Source: Sambucus nigra (taxonomy: Eukaryota > Streptophyta > Magnoliopsida > Dipsacales > Adoxaceae). From it: a DNA stretch of 64,000 nt. Numbering within the stretch: position 1 is the stretch's first letter; each line of letters starts with the position of its first letter. Shown here in pieces: positions 48,700-60,054 of the stretch. The stretch covers positions 692,245,702-692,309,701 of the forward strand of contig OX422208.1 in assembly GCA_949130495.1 (NCBI GenBank). Direction: 5' to 3'. Below the pieces are notes generated by a model. The model did no database searches, had not been told where the DNA came from, and saw only the letters and a list, made by a program, of their open reading frames with translations. A program made the translations under genes and the position numbers.

Positions 48700-49770
48700 T
48701 GTGGATTGATGGCGCACTGTACACGAGTTTTACTATTCATTATGGTGGTGTGGTGCACACAATTTGTTAGCATTCTGTATGGTAATGCGACGCACGCGAT
48801 TTTTACTATCTCTTCTGACGGCGTTGCGCACACGATGTTTTACTTTTTTATTTGGTGGCATGGTGCACACGAGTTAATTTGTTTTCACTTTTTTATTGGT
48901 GTTATTGATATCTTTTCTATTTATTAGCTTTACTTCAAAAATCTATTTATTTGTTGCATTTTTATTGCACAGATTACATACCAAATTGGTATGGGGGACA
49001 GTGGCTATCAGTTTATTATTTACCGGAGCTGGACAGTTTGTGAAGGTATGCATTTTCGAAGTTTTAGTAATTTCTTTTCACTATAGATTTTTATTCTGAC
49101 TAAAGTTAATAAAGCAATTTTTACTATTTTTTATGGTGGTGTTATGCACCAGAGTTTTACCATTTCTTATGACGCGCTGCGCACATGAGGTATACTATTT
49201 CGTATGATGGAGAAACACATACGAGTTTTACTATTTCGTATGGTGGCGCGGTATAAACGAGTTTTACTATTTCATACGGTGGTGCGATGCGCATGATTTT
49301 TACTATTTCGTATGATAATGCGACGCACACGATTTTTACTATTTCTTAAGATGGCGTTGTGCGTACAATGTTTTACCATTTCTTACGATGGCGTGGTGCA
49401 CACAAGTTAATTTTTTCACCTTTTTATTGGTTTATTGATGTCTTTGTTATTTATTTACGTTATTTTGAGAATATACTTCTTCATTACATTTTCATTGTAC
49501 AGGTTTCATATCAAATTGGTATGGTTGACAATGGTTAACTATTTTAGTATTTACCGGGGCTGGACTATTTTTGTAGATATGCGATTTTGAAGTTTTAGTA
49601 ATTTCTTTTCATCATATTTTTATATTGTGACTAAAGTTAAAAAAGGGGATTTTATTATTTCATATGAGGGCGGCACACAAATTTTACCATTTCTTATCAC
49701 GAAGTTGCCCACACTAGTTTTACTATTCCGTATGGTGGCGTAGCGCACACGGGTTTTACTATTTTGGTTA
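48700..49770. repeat. Minisatellite of about 35 bp units within a larger duplication
   Basis: Units read TTTTACTATTTCGTATGGTG followed by a GCG-CACACGAG-like segment (for example starts at 49226 and 49262). A segment of about 240 bp (48870-49110) recurs at 49400-49640, so the array and its flank were duplicated together at a distance near 530 bp. Confidence 0.85.
48973..49045 (+). pseudogene. Exon-like block, probably captured
   Basis: A 73-bp segment between TTATTGCACAG and GTATGC. Its duplicate at 49503-49576 keeps the acceptor (CATTGTACAG) but has lost the donor GT. Other exon-like blocks follow: one after TTGTAG at about 49926 and one after TTTTTTGTTTCAG at about 50260. I cannot name the gene. 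Confidence 0.3.
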
Positions 49771-52700
49771 TGATTGTATTTATGGACACTTATATATTTA
49801 TATTTTTATATTGGTTTGATATGTATACTTTTGATCTAATGTATATGTGGATTCGGATATTGAGTGTTATTATCTTTGTATGTTAATGTGATGAATATTT
49901 ATGTGGATGATATGGTTAGATTGTAGGCAAAAAGAAGAAGGCTCCATCACGTTTGTCCGTGATGTTCCAAGGAATGTATAAAAACTTCAAAGTCTTAAAT
50001 TGAGGCTGACATTCATATTGTAACTTTGTTGGGAGTATTAAGGATAAATTTATTGCTTAGCTTTCTATTTTAGATGAATACATTGAGGTAATTTTTTCCT
50101 TCTTACCCTAAACAAAAGGATTAATTGTTTCCTATTTTAAATACCGATGACATTAATACATTTTTTTACATGAAATTTTGTTGTTTGTATGCAAATGAAT
50201 TTATTTTCTACAATATTTGGCTGAAATTATCTTCACATTGACTTCTTTTTTGTTTCAGATTTCACGTGAAGATTATCCTCAGTTGCAAAATACAGATTGG
50301 GGTCATAAGCAATTGATACATCACTTTTGGCATATTTGTGTCAATCTTGATGTTTTTGTACTGATGCAAAGTATTGATGCATAAAAGTTCCTACAAACTA
50401 CATTTACTGCTAGAATAACAATTCTCGAATGGTTTGAAAATTGTGTTACATTTAGTGATGCATGACGAATCTTGCAAAAATAACGGTTCTACTGATAAAT
50501 CATAACAGAAGTATATAAATCCTAGTTGGATTCAACAAAAATATATATAAATGTTAAGGAAATTACTCTGTCATGTTTACTTTTTAATCTTTTTCATTCA
50601 TGCCATCACCTCTCTAAAACATTTACATAAACTGTGTGGTTGGTGTTTAATAAAATTCCCCAAACGGTTATATTTTAGAATTCATGTTCAATACTTGATC
50701 GTTTTATATGTTTAATGCTAACATTTTCATAATTATTTCTCTCCTATTTTGTATGAAGCGTATTTACTACGGGTGGGCCAAGTAGTGTTCGTTTTCACTC
50801 GACAAGTAGTAATAACACTATTTAACCACCTATTCTATCCCATTATCCACACACCTCTTTTCAAATTAGCTTCATCACTTAAGATATAATGTAATGGTTG
50901 TTACTTGATCTAACAAAACTCACCACGGCTCCGACCAAGCATCACAACACGGGTTTAACCTCTAAAACCCATCACACCCACAAGTATGATTTTTTTCTAT
51001 GTTCACGTTCATTGTGTTCCATATTACAAGGTTTTTATGACTAATATTTATTCTATGGTAATTATATATCATTTGGTAAGACATTGATATCCATTGAGTA
51101 ACATAATTTTTTATTTTAATAAAATAATTTAAAGTTTGTGAAGATAGGTTATCTTATATAATTTATGCCAGTAAAACAAGTTAGACATTCTAATGATGTA
51201 CATTGAGCTTTAATCATTATCTAAAAAACATGATACACTATATAGCCTAAAACTGTTGTTATCCCATTAACTACAACTCAAACAGTTCTATTTTGCAGTT
51301 TTTAATTATAAGTAAAACATGCCTATGCAATAATGCTTCCAATGGAAAACAAACAAAAAGGTTTGTTTTGTTGCTGAGGAAGTGCAAGAACAAAACATAG
51401 ATAAGTTTACTAATCCATTTATTTTAGTTTACTGGGTTTTTTAATTTTTCATCCGCGAGACTACTAAAGCATACCATTTGAAGAAAATGGTTGAAATGAA
51501 TATGGAAAATTACCACATTTCATGTTCTTGTTGGCATGAATATGTGAAATTTGGCTCTATTCCTTCCTTCAATCATTTAGTTCAATGCCAGAGATGAATT
51601 ATTTGATGTTTTTGGTCAATGTCGGAGCTTATTTTGGCAAATTATTTATTTCTTCTAAAAAATTAATTAAGCCATGATATTTTATAAGACACATTATGTA
51701 TAACGATCCATAGAAATTGACATATGGCACCTGAGTTTTTTCAATCATTACATGAGATAATATGGTTTTCAAATGTTCATAATGGACTCCAGGGTTCGAA
51801 GTCAGATGTGTTTCGAGTAGAAATAGAAAATCAGTTTTAGGGCATTAATTTCCTCATTCGAAATCAATTATATATTTTATTTCATCAATCTCAAGTTATT
51901 TTTCTAGTTCCACTGTTGCATCATTAAGAAGCTTTGGTAACTTTTATAACCAGTTATAAAAGTTACAAATGGTAAAAACTATTATTTTATTACATCATGG
52001 GTAGAGCTGTCATTCTTCAAGAAACCTGGGTAAAACTCTTTATAGTATGAGTGCTAACGACCCTTAACAATTACAGAACCCATAGTGACAGGATTCTATT
52101 TATATGTCCTTTTGGATCGAGATTAGAAACTAATAGTGTTATGAACTGAGTAGGTTTGGATTAAGCAAGTTTGCTTTATATTGACATTTTTGGTCTTTAA
52201 TCTAAAACATATTTGATCTCTTTTTGTCTGGATCGAGTAGGTCTGGTAGTGTTAAACATTTGAAGTTTTTGATAGTTGTCTCTAATCTAGACAAATTTTG
52301 AATATACTACTATGCAAAGTTATAAAGTTTATGTCTGCCAATATGGTGCCAGATGTAAGTTGAAGTATGACTAAGAATTAGAAATATGTTGTAATATTTA
52401 GATTTTAACTTCCCTAACTGATTCCTTATTCACTTGAACTTAAGTTGTAGCATTGATTAGGAATTAAAACTCTTCATGTTGTAGTTGAGAATAAAAGTTA
52501 TTTCTAAAAGAGGGTAGCCTTTATGATTGATTGATAGAGATTTATTAGATTAAAAGTATCGCATATTGCAAACTCGCAGAGATACATATCCATGGGTATA
52601 AAAATATTTCTGAGCTGTATTATTTTTATGCCATTTCTTATGCATGAAATTCTTAAACCCTATTCCGGGAGTGTACCTAAATGGGAAAATTTTCAAGGTT

Positions 52701-53474
52701 GGTCTTAATCCAAAATTTTCTCCAAATGGATGGATATCTTGAGTACATGCTCTTTCCTTTGTTAAATTGTTCTATGATCTAATCTACATTGTTTAACTAG
52801 AGAAACACACTTTAAGATAAGAATGTTTTGTGACTTCAGTAAAGCGTGCTTTTTCTTACTCATTTAATCTACGGGTATGTGCTTTTTTTCTTATTTAATT
52901 ATTTATGACTCAAGTAAAATTTAATCATGATTAATGTTTAGTTTTGATTGTCCATACATTAAGTTAAGTTTTTGTGTATTTATTATGGATTTGAACTAAC
53001 AGGTCTATTTTTTGGGTTTTAATTTTCAGATTATGACAAATATGAGGAGAACATGTCAATTATAAGCCCGAGTTTGGGACCCCGTTCAACTTTGAGCCCC
53101 ATCCCACCCTATTACAAATTCACCACGAGTTGTCTGATCGATCAACGATTTATATTTTTGATTAAATTGAAAATTTATTATTGTGTTTAAGTATTATTTT
53201 TATCATCACTTTGTTGGTGAAGTTTCCAATAATTATTTTTTTTATGTAATCATATTTGAAGTCTATTATAGTCATAAATCGATGATTTGTTTATATAATG
53301 TCTGAAATAGACAGTTCATATAGTGAGTAGTTTTGGTTTCTTAAACAGGTGGATAGTCCTATAAATAGAGGAAATTCGGCCCAAATTTTTTAAATTGTAT
53401 ACATATTTTTGTGTTTCATAATAAATTCTATAATTAGAAGTCTTAGTCAGTGTAGTTTTTTGCAAGTGTTCGTT
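49771..53474. other. Interior of putative Helitron, no intact gene
   Basis: AT-rich with scattered exon-like pieces (49926-50095 and 50260-50360) and no long ORF. The 5' end of the Helitron was not found. Confidence 0.35.
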
Positions 53475-53501
53475 GTGCCTTTAGGCACGGGAATATCCTA
53501 G
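53475..53501 (+). mobile_element. Helitron 3' terminus (plus strand)
   Basis: Hairpin GTGCC-TTTA-GGCAC (53475-53488), then GGGAATATC and the terminal CTAG, followed by host T. A small hairpin about 10-13 bases before CTRR is the diagnostic Helitron end. The element extends leftward for an unknown distance, probably including the minisatellite region. Confidence 0.7.
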
Positions 53502-53523
53502 TATATATATACACACACGTACA

Positions 53524-53551
53524 CTAGGGTATGCCCATGCTTGAAGGCATG
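53524..53551 (-). mobile_element. Helitron 3' terminus (minus strand)
   Basis: In minus orientation CATGC-CTTCAA-GCATG (53536-53551), then GGCATACC and CTAG, then T. The sequence matches the plus-strand terminus (TGCCTT, GCATGGG against GGCACGGG, CCTAGT), so both belong to related families. This element extends rightward for an unknown distance. Confidence 0.62.
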
Positions 53552-53734
53552 CATATAATTTTGAAAAGTATAAAATCGTGTATCATGTAAATAATAAATG
53601 ATTTTTATATTATAAGTATAAATTTTCGAAGTATTGAATCGTGTAAATTTAAGTGTGGTTGAATCATGTAAAATTAAGTCAAAAGGTTGTTTTACAACAC
53701 ATAAGTGCAAATAATTTAAACTATGTTTATAGGA

Positions 53735-54085
53735 CTATACATCCAATTTAAGAAAAAAATTCAACAACAATAATAATAGTCCGTCATGGACCTAGTAATA
53801 ATTGTAAACTATTATATATCACAAATAATTATAAAAAAATTAAAAAATTGGATATATATTATGTTGTTTAAAGGACGATCAACACTGCTTAAGAAATAAA
53901 AAATAGTACACAATAACAATGCAAACAGTCCATCTTAGACCTCGCATAAACATCATCATAGTCATTGTTTTTCATAACACCAATATGTAGACATGTTAGA
54001 AAATTTGAGTAGAATTCCCTTTGTTTATAGTATTATCCACCCTGTTTAAGAAAAAAAAAATACTCCAACAATACTATCACAATTA
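53735..54085. repeat. Three degenerate repeats of about 135-155 bp
   Basis: The phrase TTTAAGAAAAAAATTCAACAACAATA and nearby AGTCCGTC/AGTCCATC recur near 53745, 53885 and 54040. Confidence 0.5.
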
Positions 54086-55001
54086 TACAATTATGAAAAT
54101 AAATATCAAATCAACATTTCGTTAAGTAAACACTATATTGTGATCAACATTATCTTCAAAGCGTTCGAGGAAGTTTTCGTTGTAAAACAACGTCAAATAT
54201 TGCAAGCCCTACCAATGTTGGGACACTGCATAAAATAAACATAAAATAAAATAATAGAAAACATAGTTAAAAAATAATTACACTTGACCAACTCCTTAAA
54301 TAAAAACATAAAACAATATTTATGTTTGATAAAATTTATGTGTCAATACACTACCCAAGTTTACTTTTCAAATGCATATGTATGTGGGCATTTTTTTAGG
54401 AATCCTATTACACTATTTGAATCTATAAGATAAATTACATCACTTATGCTAACACTTATAAGTGATATTCAATTCAACAATCTATATCTGTATCCAACAT
54501 TTAACATGCCCTCTGTTAATAACCTTAACAAAATTAGAGTTCTTATCCATAAATTCCATTCTGGAATGTAACAGTCAAAAGCTTACACTAAAGGTAACCA
54601 ATACTAGAAGAAAGTGACATTTGAATTGATAAGTTAGATAGCTTTGTTTTATTGAGGGACACTAAAGAAACCCCAAATACTAACACAAATAATACTCATA
54701 AATGAAAACAAATTTATAATAGCATAACGTATTTATGTATCTAAGACAAAGCTTAAAGGAAGGTGAAAATAACATAATGTATTCATGTATTCTAATTAGT
54801 TGATTGGTAGACACCTAAATTGTCAAAAAAGTCAAGAAATATGAATTGACCAATGTAAGACTCCGACTCGCATTACACCCAATCTTTATGGAGCTTTTGC
54901 AAAATTGAGATTTGAACCAAATGAGAGAAAGACAAATACAATTGATAACATTTTATGTTAAGTTGTGAACTAACTACTCATCCTTACTTCGAATAATGAA
55001 C
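54086..55001. other. AT-rich stretch, no gene seen
   Basis: May be the interior of the minus-strand Helitron. Nothing else is recognised. Confidence 0.35.
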
Positions 55002-55044
55002 ATTCACTACACCAAAATGGTCAAATTGACACCCTTCAATCGGC

Positions 55045-55215
55045 CAGCCTTATCACGGTCAATGACCGTGACAAAAAAATACTCATTTTTTGTCACGATC
55101 ATTGACCGTGACAAGACCGTGACAAGGCCATGACAAATAAAGTTGTCACGGATGATCGTGACAAGCCTATAAAGTTGTTACGGTCATAGACCGTGACATG
55201 TCCGTGATAATTATG
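55045..55215. repeat. Subterminal palindromes, left end of CACTA element
   Basis: Repeated TCACGGTCAATGACCGTGA and shorter pieces (GACCGTGACAAG). Such motifs are where TnpA proteins bind in known CACTA elements. Confidence 0.88.
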
Positions 55216-55349
55216 TCAGTAAACAAACCCTTCCCTCTTCTTTTTTCCCACCGATTTCTATTCCCTCCATTTCTCTCTCTCTCTAAGCGACTGTACTCTC
55301 TCTCTCTCTACGATTTTGGTACGTTTTCTCTCTTTATTTCTCTTCCATT

Positions 55350-55620
55350 TGTGTATATGTGTGTGTGTGTGTGTGTGTATATGTGGGTGTAAATGTGCAT
55401 GTGTGTGTGTGTGGTGTATATATGCGTGTGGGGGGGGAGGGGGCAGGGGGAGGGGAGGGGTGTATATGTGCGCGCGCGCGCGCATGTGTGTGTGTGTGCA
55501 TGTGTGGTGGGAAGTGGCAGTGGGGGGGAGGGGGCAAGGCTGGGGGGTGGGGGTGGGCTAGGGGCAGCGGGGTGTGGGGTTATGTGTGTGTGTGTATGTG
55601 TGTGTGTTTGTTTTAATTAA
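55350..55620. repeat. GT/G-rich/CG simple-repeat block in the CACTA 5' region
   Basis: (TG) runs, G-runs (55430-55460 and 55518-55580), and a (GC)7 run near 55470-55483. Open frames across it in every phase are repeat products. Confidence 0.9.
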
Positions 55621-56383
55621 ATTTTTTATTAGTTTATTAGATATCGCCCCTCATATTGTAGTGCCCCTTGTAAAGTAATTGATTGATTAAATATTTATTG
55701 GTTGTTAATTTTTTTAGTAAATTAATAATTAGTGTCCCTTTCATATGCAAGTAGGATTGCCCCTCATTGTAAATTAGTAAATTAATAATTGTATACTTTA
55801 CTTGTTAGTTCAATTGATGAAAATAATTAATTGAGTAGATGAATTAGAAGGAGTACGGGATACACATTTGTTATTGCCATTACGGTTGGATTATAGTAGA
55901 TCGATGTTCGGTTGGTTAATTTTAAAAGTGGCACGACTACTAGATTATTATCCATATGGGGGTGGGATTTTTCAACTTTTTTTTAAAATTACTTTGTATC
56001 ATGAACAATATATATATATAGCATAGTAATTAAATGAAACATACTCGAAATTACATAAAGTGGGCATAGATACTAGCCTTCTAGTTCTTATGTGTACACA
56101 TTCAATAGCCCTTAGACCCGTTCGAGAGTCATTACACCTGTAATGAGATCTCTTGAATTGTCCCGTTTGGATAGTTTGGGACTACATAATTTATGTATAA
56201 TAATATTCTTAGTGGCTTAAAGTTTCTACTTTTGGAGGAAGTTCTGCAGTCGTATCCTAATGTTCTCTAGGTACATACTAGATTGACAAGTGTGACTGTT
56301 ATTTCAATTGATCAATTCAAAATAACACTCAAAATTGTCAATCAACATCGTGTACTTGGAAAACTATAGGGATATGCTACCAA

Positions 56384-57992
56384 ATTTTTATCAAATCCTA
56401 ACGGAGGCGACGAGGGCTCCTCGACCCCTAGGCTCCCCAAATATGGCAAATTGGGGATGGTCATCGAGAATAAGACGGGGCTATTAGCGAGATCCCTCGT
56501 GCTGGTAAAGACGATCATCAGCCCGGGGTACACTAGTTGGAGGGAGGTGCCAAATGAGCTTAAGTTAGCTATTTGGGCGGCACTACAAGTAATATATTTA
56601 TATGAATATTTCAATTTCAATTTCAATTTCACTTTCAATTTCATTTTATATTTATATTTATATCTATTCTCAACTAACATTGTATTTGTTGGACAAGAAC
56701 AATTCATCCTGGATCCAAAAGTATGTGATTCCGTCTTAGAGAAGTTGAGGGAGCAACACAAGACGTGGAAGAAAAATATGCGGCCTCGGTACTTTGGGAG
56801 GCCCGAGACTCCGTTATCCGAATGCATGACTCCGTCCCTCCTAAGGAGAAGATCTCATTGGCACAATGGAAAAAGTTCATTCACAATGAGACCGGGGAGA
56901 GAAAATTGGCATCTCGCCAATCAAAAAGGGAAAATCGAGCGAAAATGATGGACGTGCACTACTCCGATCAGACGTCTTACACCGAGGTGGAGCATAGGAT
57001 GATGGTAAGATTTAATTTTATGTAATTACAGAAATATATTATTCTGCATTATTTTACTTTGCGGGGCCGATACTAATTTTGCATTATTTTATTTCAGGGG
57101 ACGGGGATTGGCCCTGAGGATAGGCTACATAGTCTCGATACTTATGTGGCTATTCGGACGAAGAAGGGGAAGGATAAGGAGGTGTTCTCGAGCGTCGCGA
57201 CCACGATTGTAAGTAATCTGACAGTTTACTTTTTGTTAATTACGTTATAATGTTTTATTTACTTATTTAACTAATCATGTATTTTTTCTCATTTCAGGCA
57301 AAGATTAAGGAAGTGAATGAGTCGTAGTCTGATGCCGACAAGGCATCTTTCTTCACAGACGCACTCAGCCATGTGCTTCGCTCTGATCGCAAGAAGAGGA
57401 CAATGGGGGTGAGCTCGCGGGAGGAAAAATATAGGATCATCGGGTTGGAGATGAGCGACACCGAGTTGGCTCGAACGGTGGACTCGCATGACACAAAGCT
57501 ATCCCGTTTTGAGGCGACGGTCCACGATATGTTATCATTCATGAAGTGTTCATTGGGGGAAAATTGTAAGGGGAAAGGGAAGGAAAAGGTGGCGGTGCAG
57601 GAGGAGGTGCAGGAGGACGAGGATGTGGACCTCGCTGCTTTATCACCGACACGTGCAGACTCTGATGATCCAGCCCCTATTTGGCTCTCTTCGACCGACC
57701 GATATCGACACTTGGTTGGACGAGCGTATTTATACAGGACATATTTGATGGCCAGCAGATAGGGAGGGGGTTGAGGGACCCGAATACCGTCCAGGGTATG
57801 CCAGTTCATGGAAGTTTTCTTCAATACATCGAGGCCAAGGTGCTCATCACGCATGTGATACCCGGGAAGGAGAAATACCCATTGTTGTTTCATGAACAAT
57901 GCGGCACGGTACATATTGTTGGGTGTATTAATTCGTATATCGTGTGGCCTACTCACCTCCTCAGACATACCCCATGCATTAGTGACATTATT
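56384..57992 (+). pseudogene. TnpA-like protein of CACTA element (Transposase_24 family), degenerate
   Basis: Exon 1 (about 56384-56588) has STPRLPKYGKLGMVIENKTG and TSWREVPNELKLAIWAALQ; a GTAATA donor follows. A second exon from about 56696 reads FILDPKVCDSVLEKLREQHK, TWKKNM and, after a frame change, ISLAQWKKFIHNETGERKLA, RENRAKM. Donor at 57005 and acceptor at 57097 give GTGIGPEDRLHSLDTYVAIR (57098-57208); donor GTAAGT at 57209 and acceptor at 57297 lead to an exon with one internal stop, ALSHVLRSDRKK and an acidic tail. A last frame (to 57992) ends IVWPTHLL, like the WPxHLV motif ending many plant CACTA proteins. The order and motifs fit the plant Ptta/En/Spm transposase family; DNA binding, not strand cutting, is its likely role. 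Not functional as it stands. Confidence 0.75.
56610..56665. repeat. AATTTC hexamer microsatellite in a TnpA intron
   Basis: Four to six TTTCAA/TTTCAT steps followed by TTTATA steps. Confidence 0.85.
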
Positions 57993-58209
57993 TGAATTGA
58001 ATTGTTTTAAGTTGTTACATTTGAATTATATTTGGATTATATCGTGATGCATATTGTTTTGAATGTATATTTGCATTATCTCTATTTTATTTGGATATAT
58101 GATGTTTGAAGAGGGACCACGTTGCTATAACAGGTACAAATATACTACTGGGCAGTGGCTGTGGCAGTGGCCATACTGCCCAACAGGATGTTTTTAAATT
58201 TTGCCCAGA

Positions 58210-58589
58210 ATTATCATGGTCATTGATCGTGAGAAGTTCGTGACGATTATCCTGTGTTAAGGACACGTCATGGTCATTAACTGTGATAATTTTTTAAATA
58301 TTATCACGGGTTTGTCATAGTTATTAACTGTGACTAATCTTGTCACGGTCATTGACTGTGACATGATCCTGAGAAGTCTAATGAACTTGTCACGGTCAAT
58401 GACTGTGACAAGTTCGTAACAACCAAAGTTGTCACCCCCAGAATTGTCACAATCATTGACCTTGACAAGTCCAACATATCAAAGTCAATGATCGTGATAA
58501 TCCAGCAAATTTGATGTAGTGACAATTTGGCAAATTTGGTGTAGTGTCAAGGTCAATGACCGTGATAATTCGGCAAATTTGGTGTAGTG
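58210..58589. repeat. Subterminal palindromes and three stacked termini, right end of CACTA element
   Basis: GTCACGGTCAATGACTGTGAC-type palindromes, then three successive terminus-like sequences (inverted: CACTACATCAAATTTG, CACTACACCAAATTTG, CACTACACCAAATTTG) within about 85 bases. Only the last is followed by the ATT target repeat. Confidence 0.85.
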
Positions 58590-58592
58590 ATT

Positions 58593-59067
58593 ATATATTA
58601 GTAGCACTTATATTAGGTAGTAAAGCACATAAACAAAAGAAATCAACAATTGGACTATATAATAAACTTACTGTATCTGAATATATTGATTAATATGTTG
58701 GTGGCAATTGGGTACCAATATAATACTTTAAATCACATTCCACCCAATCGTTAGGGAGTGTTGATGCAAAAAATTATTCCCCTACATGGACCAAACAACA
58801 GTAAACACATGTCCTTTTATGTGATCAAATTCCTAGTCAGCAAGAAGTAAATTTGACAACTAATACATGGAATGCCGACCAATACAAGGAAGGTCGACCA
58901 ATAGGATAATGAAGCATCATCATACCAAGGGTCATACTACACGTGGTTTATGCAACCAATCATCATAGTTATTATGTAAAGATGTAAATGCTTAATTATA
59001 TAAAAGCATTCCTTCTCTTGACATTCCAACCATGGACCTTAGGGTCACTAGAAATACATATTATCCC
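58593..59067. other. Spacer with an LTR-like start and TATA box
   Basis: TGTTGATGCAAAAAATTA at 58759 copies the edge of the K LTR (TGTTGATGTAAAAAATTA at 59068). A TATATAAAAG box lies at 58997-59006 on the plus strand. It could be a broken LTR of a small element; no matching second end was found. Confidence 0.35.
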
Positions 59068-59632
59068 TGTTGATGTAAAAAATTAGATCGCTCTAATTAT
59101 TCAATCACAGATAAATAAAATGAGACAAAGATTTTTAAAGTGGTTCAACCTTATATGAATGTCCTACGTCCACTGTTATGTTATTGCTGAGTGTTTGAGA
59201 ATTCTCGAGTATATGTTCTCTCAAGAAATTCCGGTCCCCCATGAATGAGGATGATGCAATGTATTTATAGCCCTGAGGCTCCCTTATGAAGGGTTGATAC
59301 ATTAAATGATATACATATGAAAGGGTAATACATTTAATGCAGCGTGTGCGTCAAGATAATAAGTATTTAATGAATAGTTGAACTGTTGATTATCTGGCAA
59401 TCGATACTGGGACCGAGATGCAGCTCGGACCGCCTTTGTTGCTCGTTGCTCAAGAGTTCCTCGGAGCACTGGAGTATCTCGAAGTGTTATAATTCCTTGA
59501 GGTATCCTTGTTGCTTGGAGTGAACATGACTTGGTCGGGGAAATAAACTTCCTCGTTGCTATTGTGCCACATAGATTGACACGTGTCTTCTTATTATTCG
59601 TCCATATCAGCATATTAATTTTGGTATCAACA
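59068..59632 (-). repeat. 3' LTR of element K (565 bp)
   Basis: Perfect inverted ends TGTTGAT...ATCAACA. In minus orientation it has a TATA box (59262-59270). The purine tract adjoins its right edge, so the element lies to the right on the minus strand and extends beyond the window. Confidence 0.75.
59262..59270 (-). promoter_or_regulatory. TATA box of the K LTR
   Basis: CTATAAATA on the minus strand, about 365 bases after the LTR start in element orientation. Confidence 0.6.
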
Positions 59633-59649
59633 GAAGCCCCCAATGTTTC
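59633..59649 (-). other. Polypurine tract of element K
   Basis: In minus orientation GAAACATTGGGGGCTTC precedes TGTTGATACC. Its wording recalls Tat-lineage elements. Confidence 0.7.
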
Positions 59650-59886
59650 TTATTTCGAACTTTGAGGAATAGGGAACATTCTTTCTCGATATATGGCAAT
59701 ATTAAATGACTTTCCTGGTTTTTAGGAGCATTTTCTTTGTATTTGAATTTCTTCCAAATTCACAGAATCCGCCTTTTCGAATTTTTATGAGTGCTTCGAT
59801 CTTCGTGCATTTTTGTCCTTTTAGCCGCCGTTGGCGTATTAGTTTCTTTTGTGTAATCATTTCCTTCGCAGCTTCCCAAGGTAAAG

Positions 59887-59894
59887 TATTTAAA
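59887..59894 (+). promoter_or_regulatory. Possible TATA box of the antisense gene
   Basis: TATTTAAA in AAGTATTTAAACTTC, about 160 bases before the ATG at 60055. The leader between is pyrimidine-rich with TCTCTCTCTC. Confidence 0.35.
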
Positions 59895-60054
59895 CTTCTT
59901 AGGTAACCATACCGTCTTCTACCTTTTCCAATTTTCTGCATTCAAGCTTTCTGTTCTCTCTCTCTTGTGCGTTCATCTTTTCCTTCGCTAGTTGTCAGCT
60001 CTTCCTTTTTCCTGTAAGATTCTCTTCTTTTCTTCTGTATTTCTTTTATTCACT

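Larger units (their letters stand above)
55005..58589 (+). mobile_element. CACTA (En/Spm) element, non-autonomous
   Basis: Begins CACTACACCAAAATGG and ends, inverted, CACTACACCAAATTTG; flanked by ATT on both sides (55002-55004 and 58590-58592), the 3-bp target of CACTA elements. Subterminal palindromes lie at both ends. It encodes a decayed TnpA/Transposase_24-like protein but no catalytic transposase, so it would need help from an autonomous relative. Confidence 0.93.

Noticed and set aside
55258..55620. Several overlapping open frames rich in Cys, Val, Gly or His, Thr, Pro
   Set aside because: Produced by the GT and G-rich block in the CACTA leader.
57294..57968. Minus-strand frame of 224 codons in the CACTA element
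   Set aside because: Antisense to TnpA-like exons that have motif and splice support; no recognisable domain.
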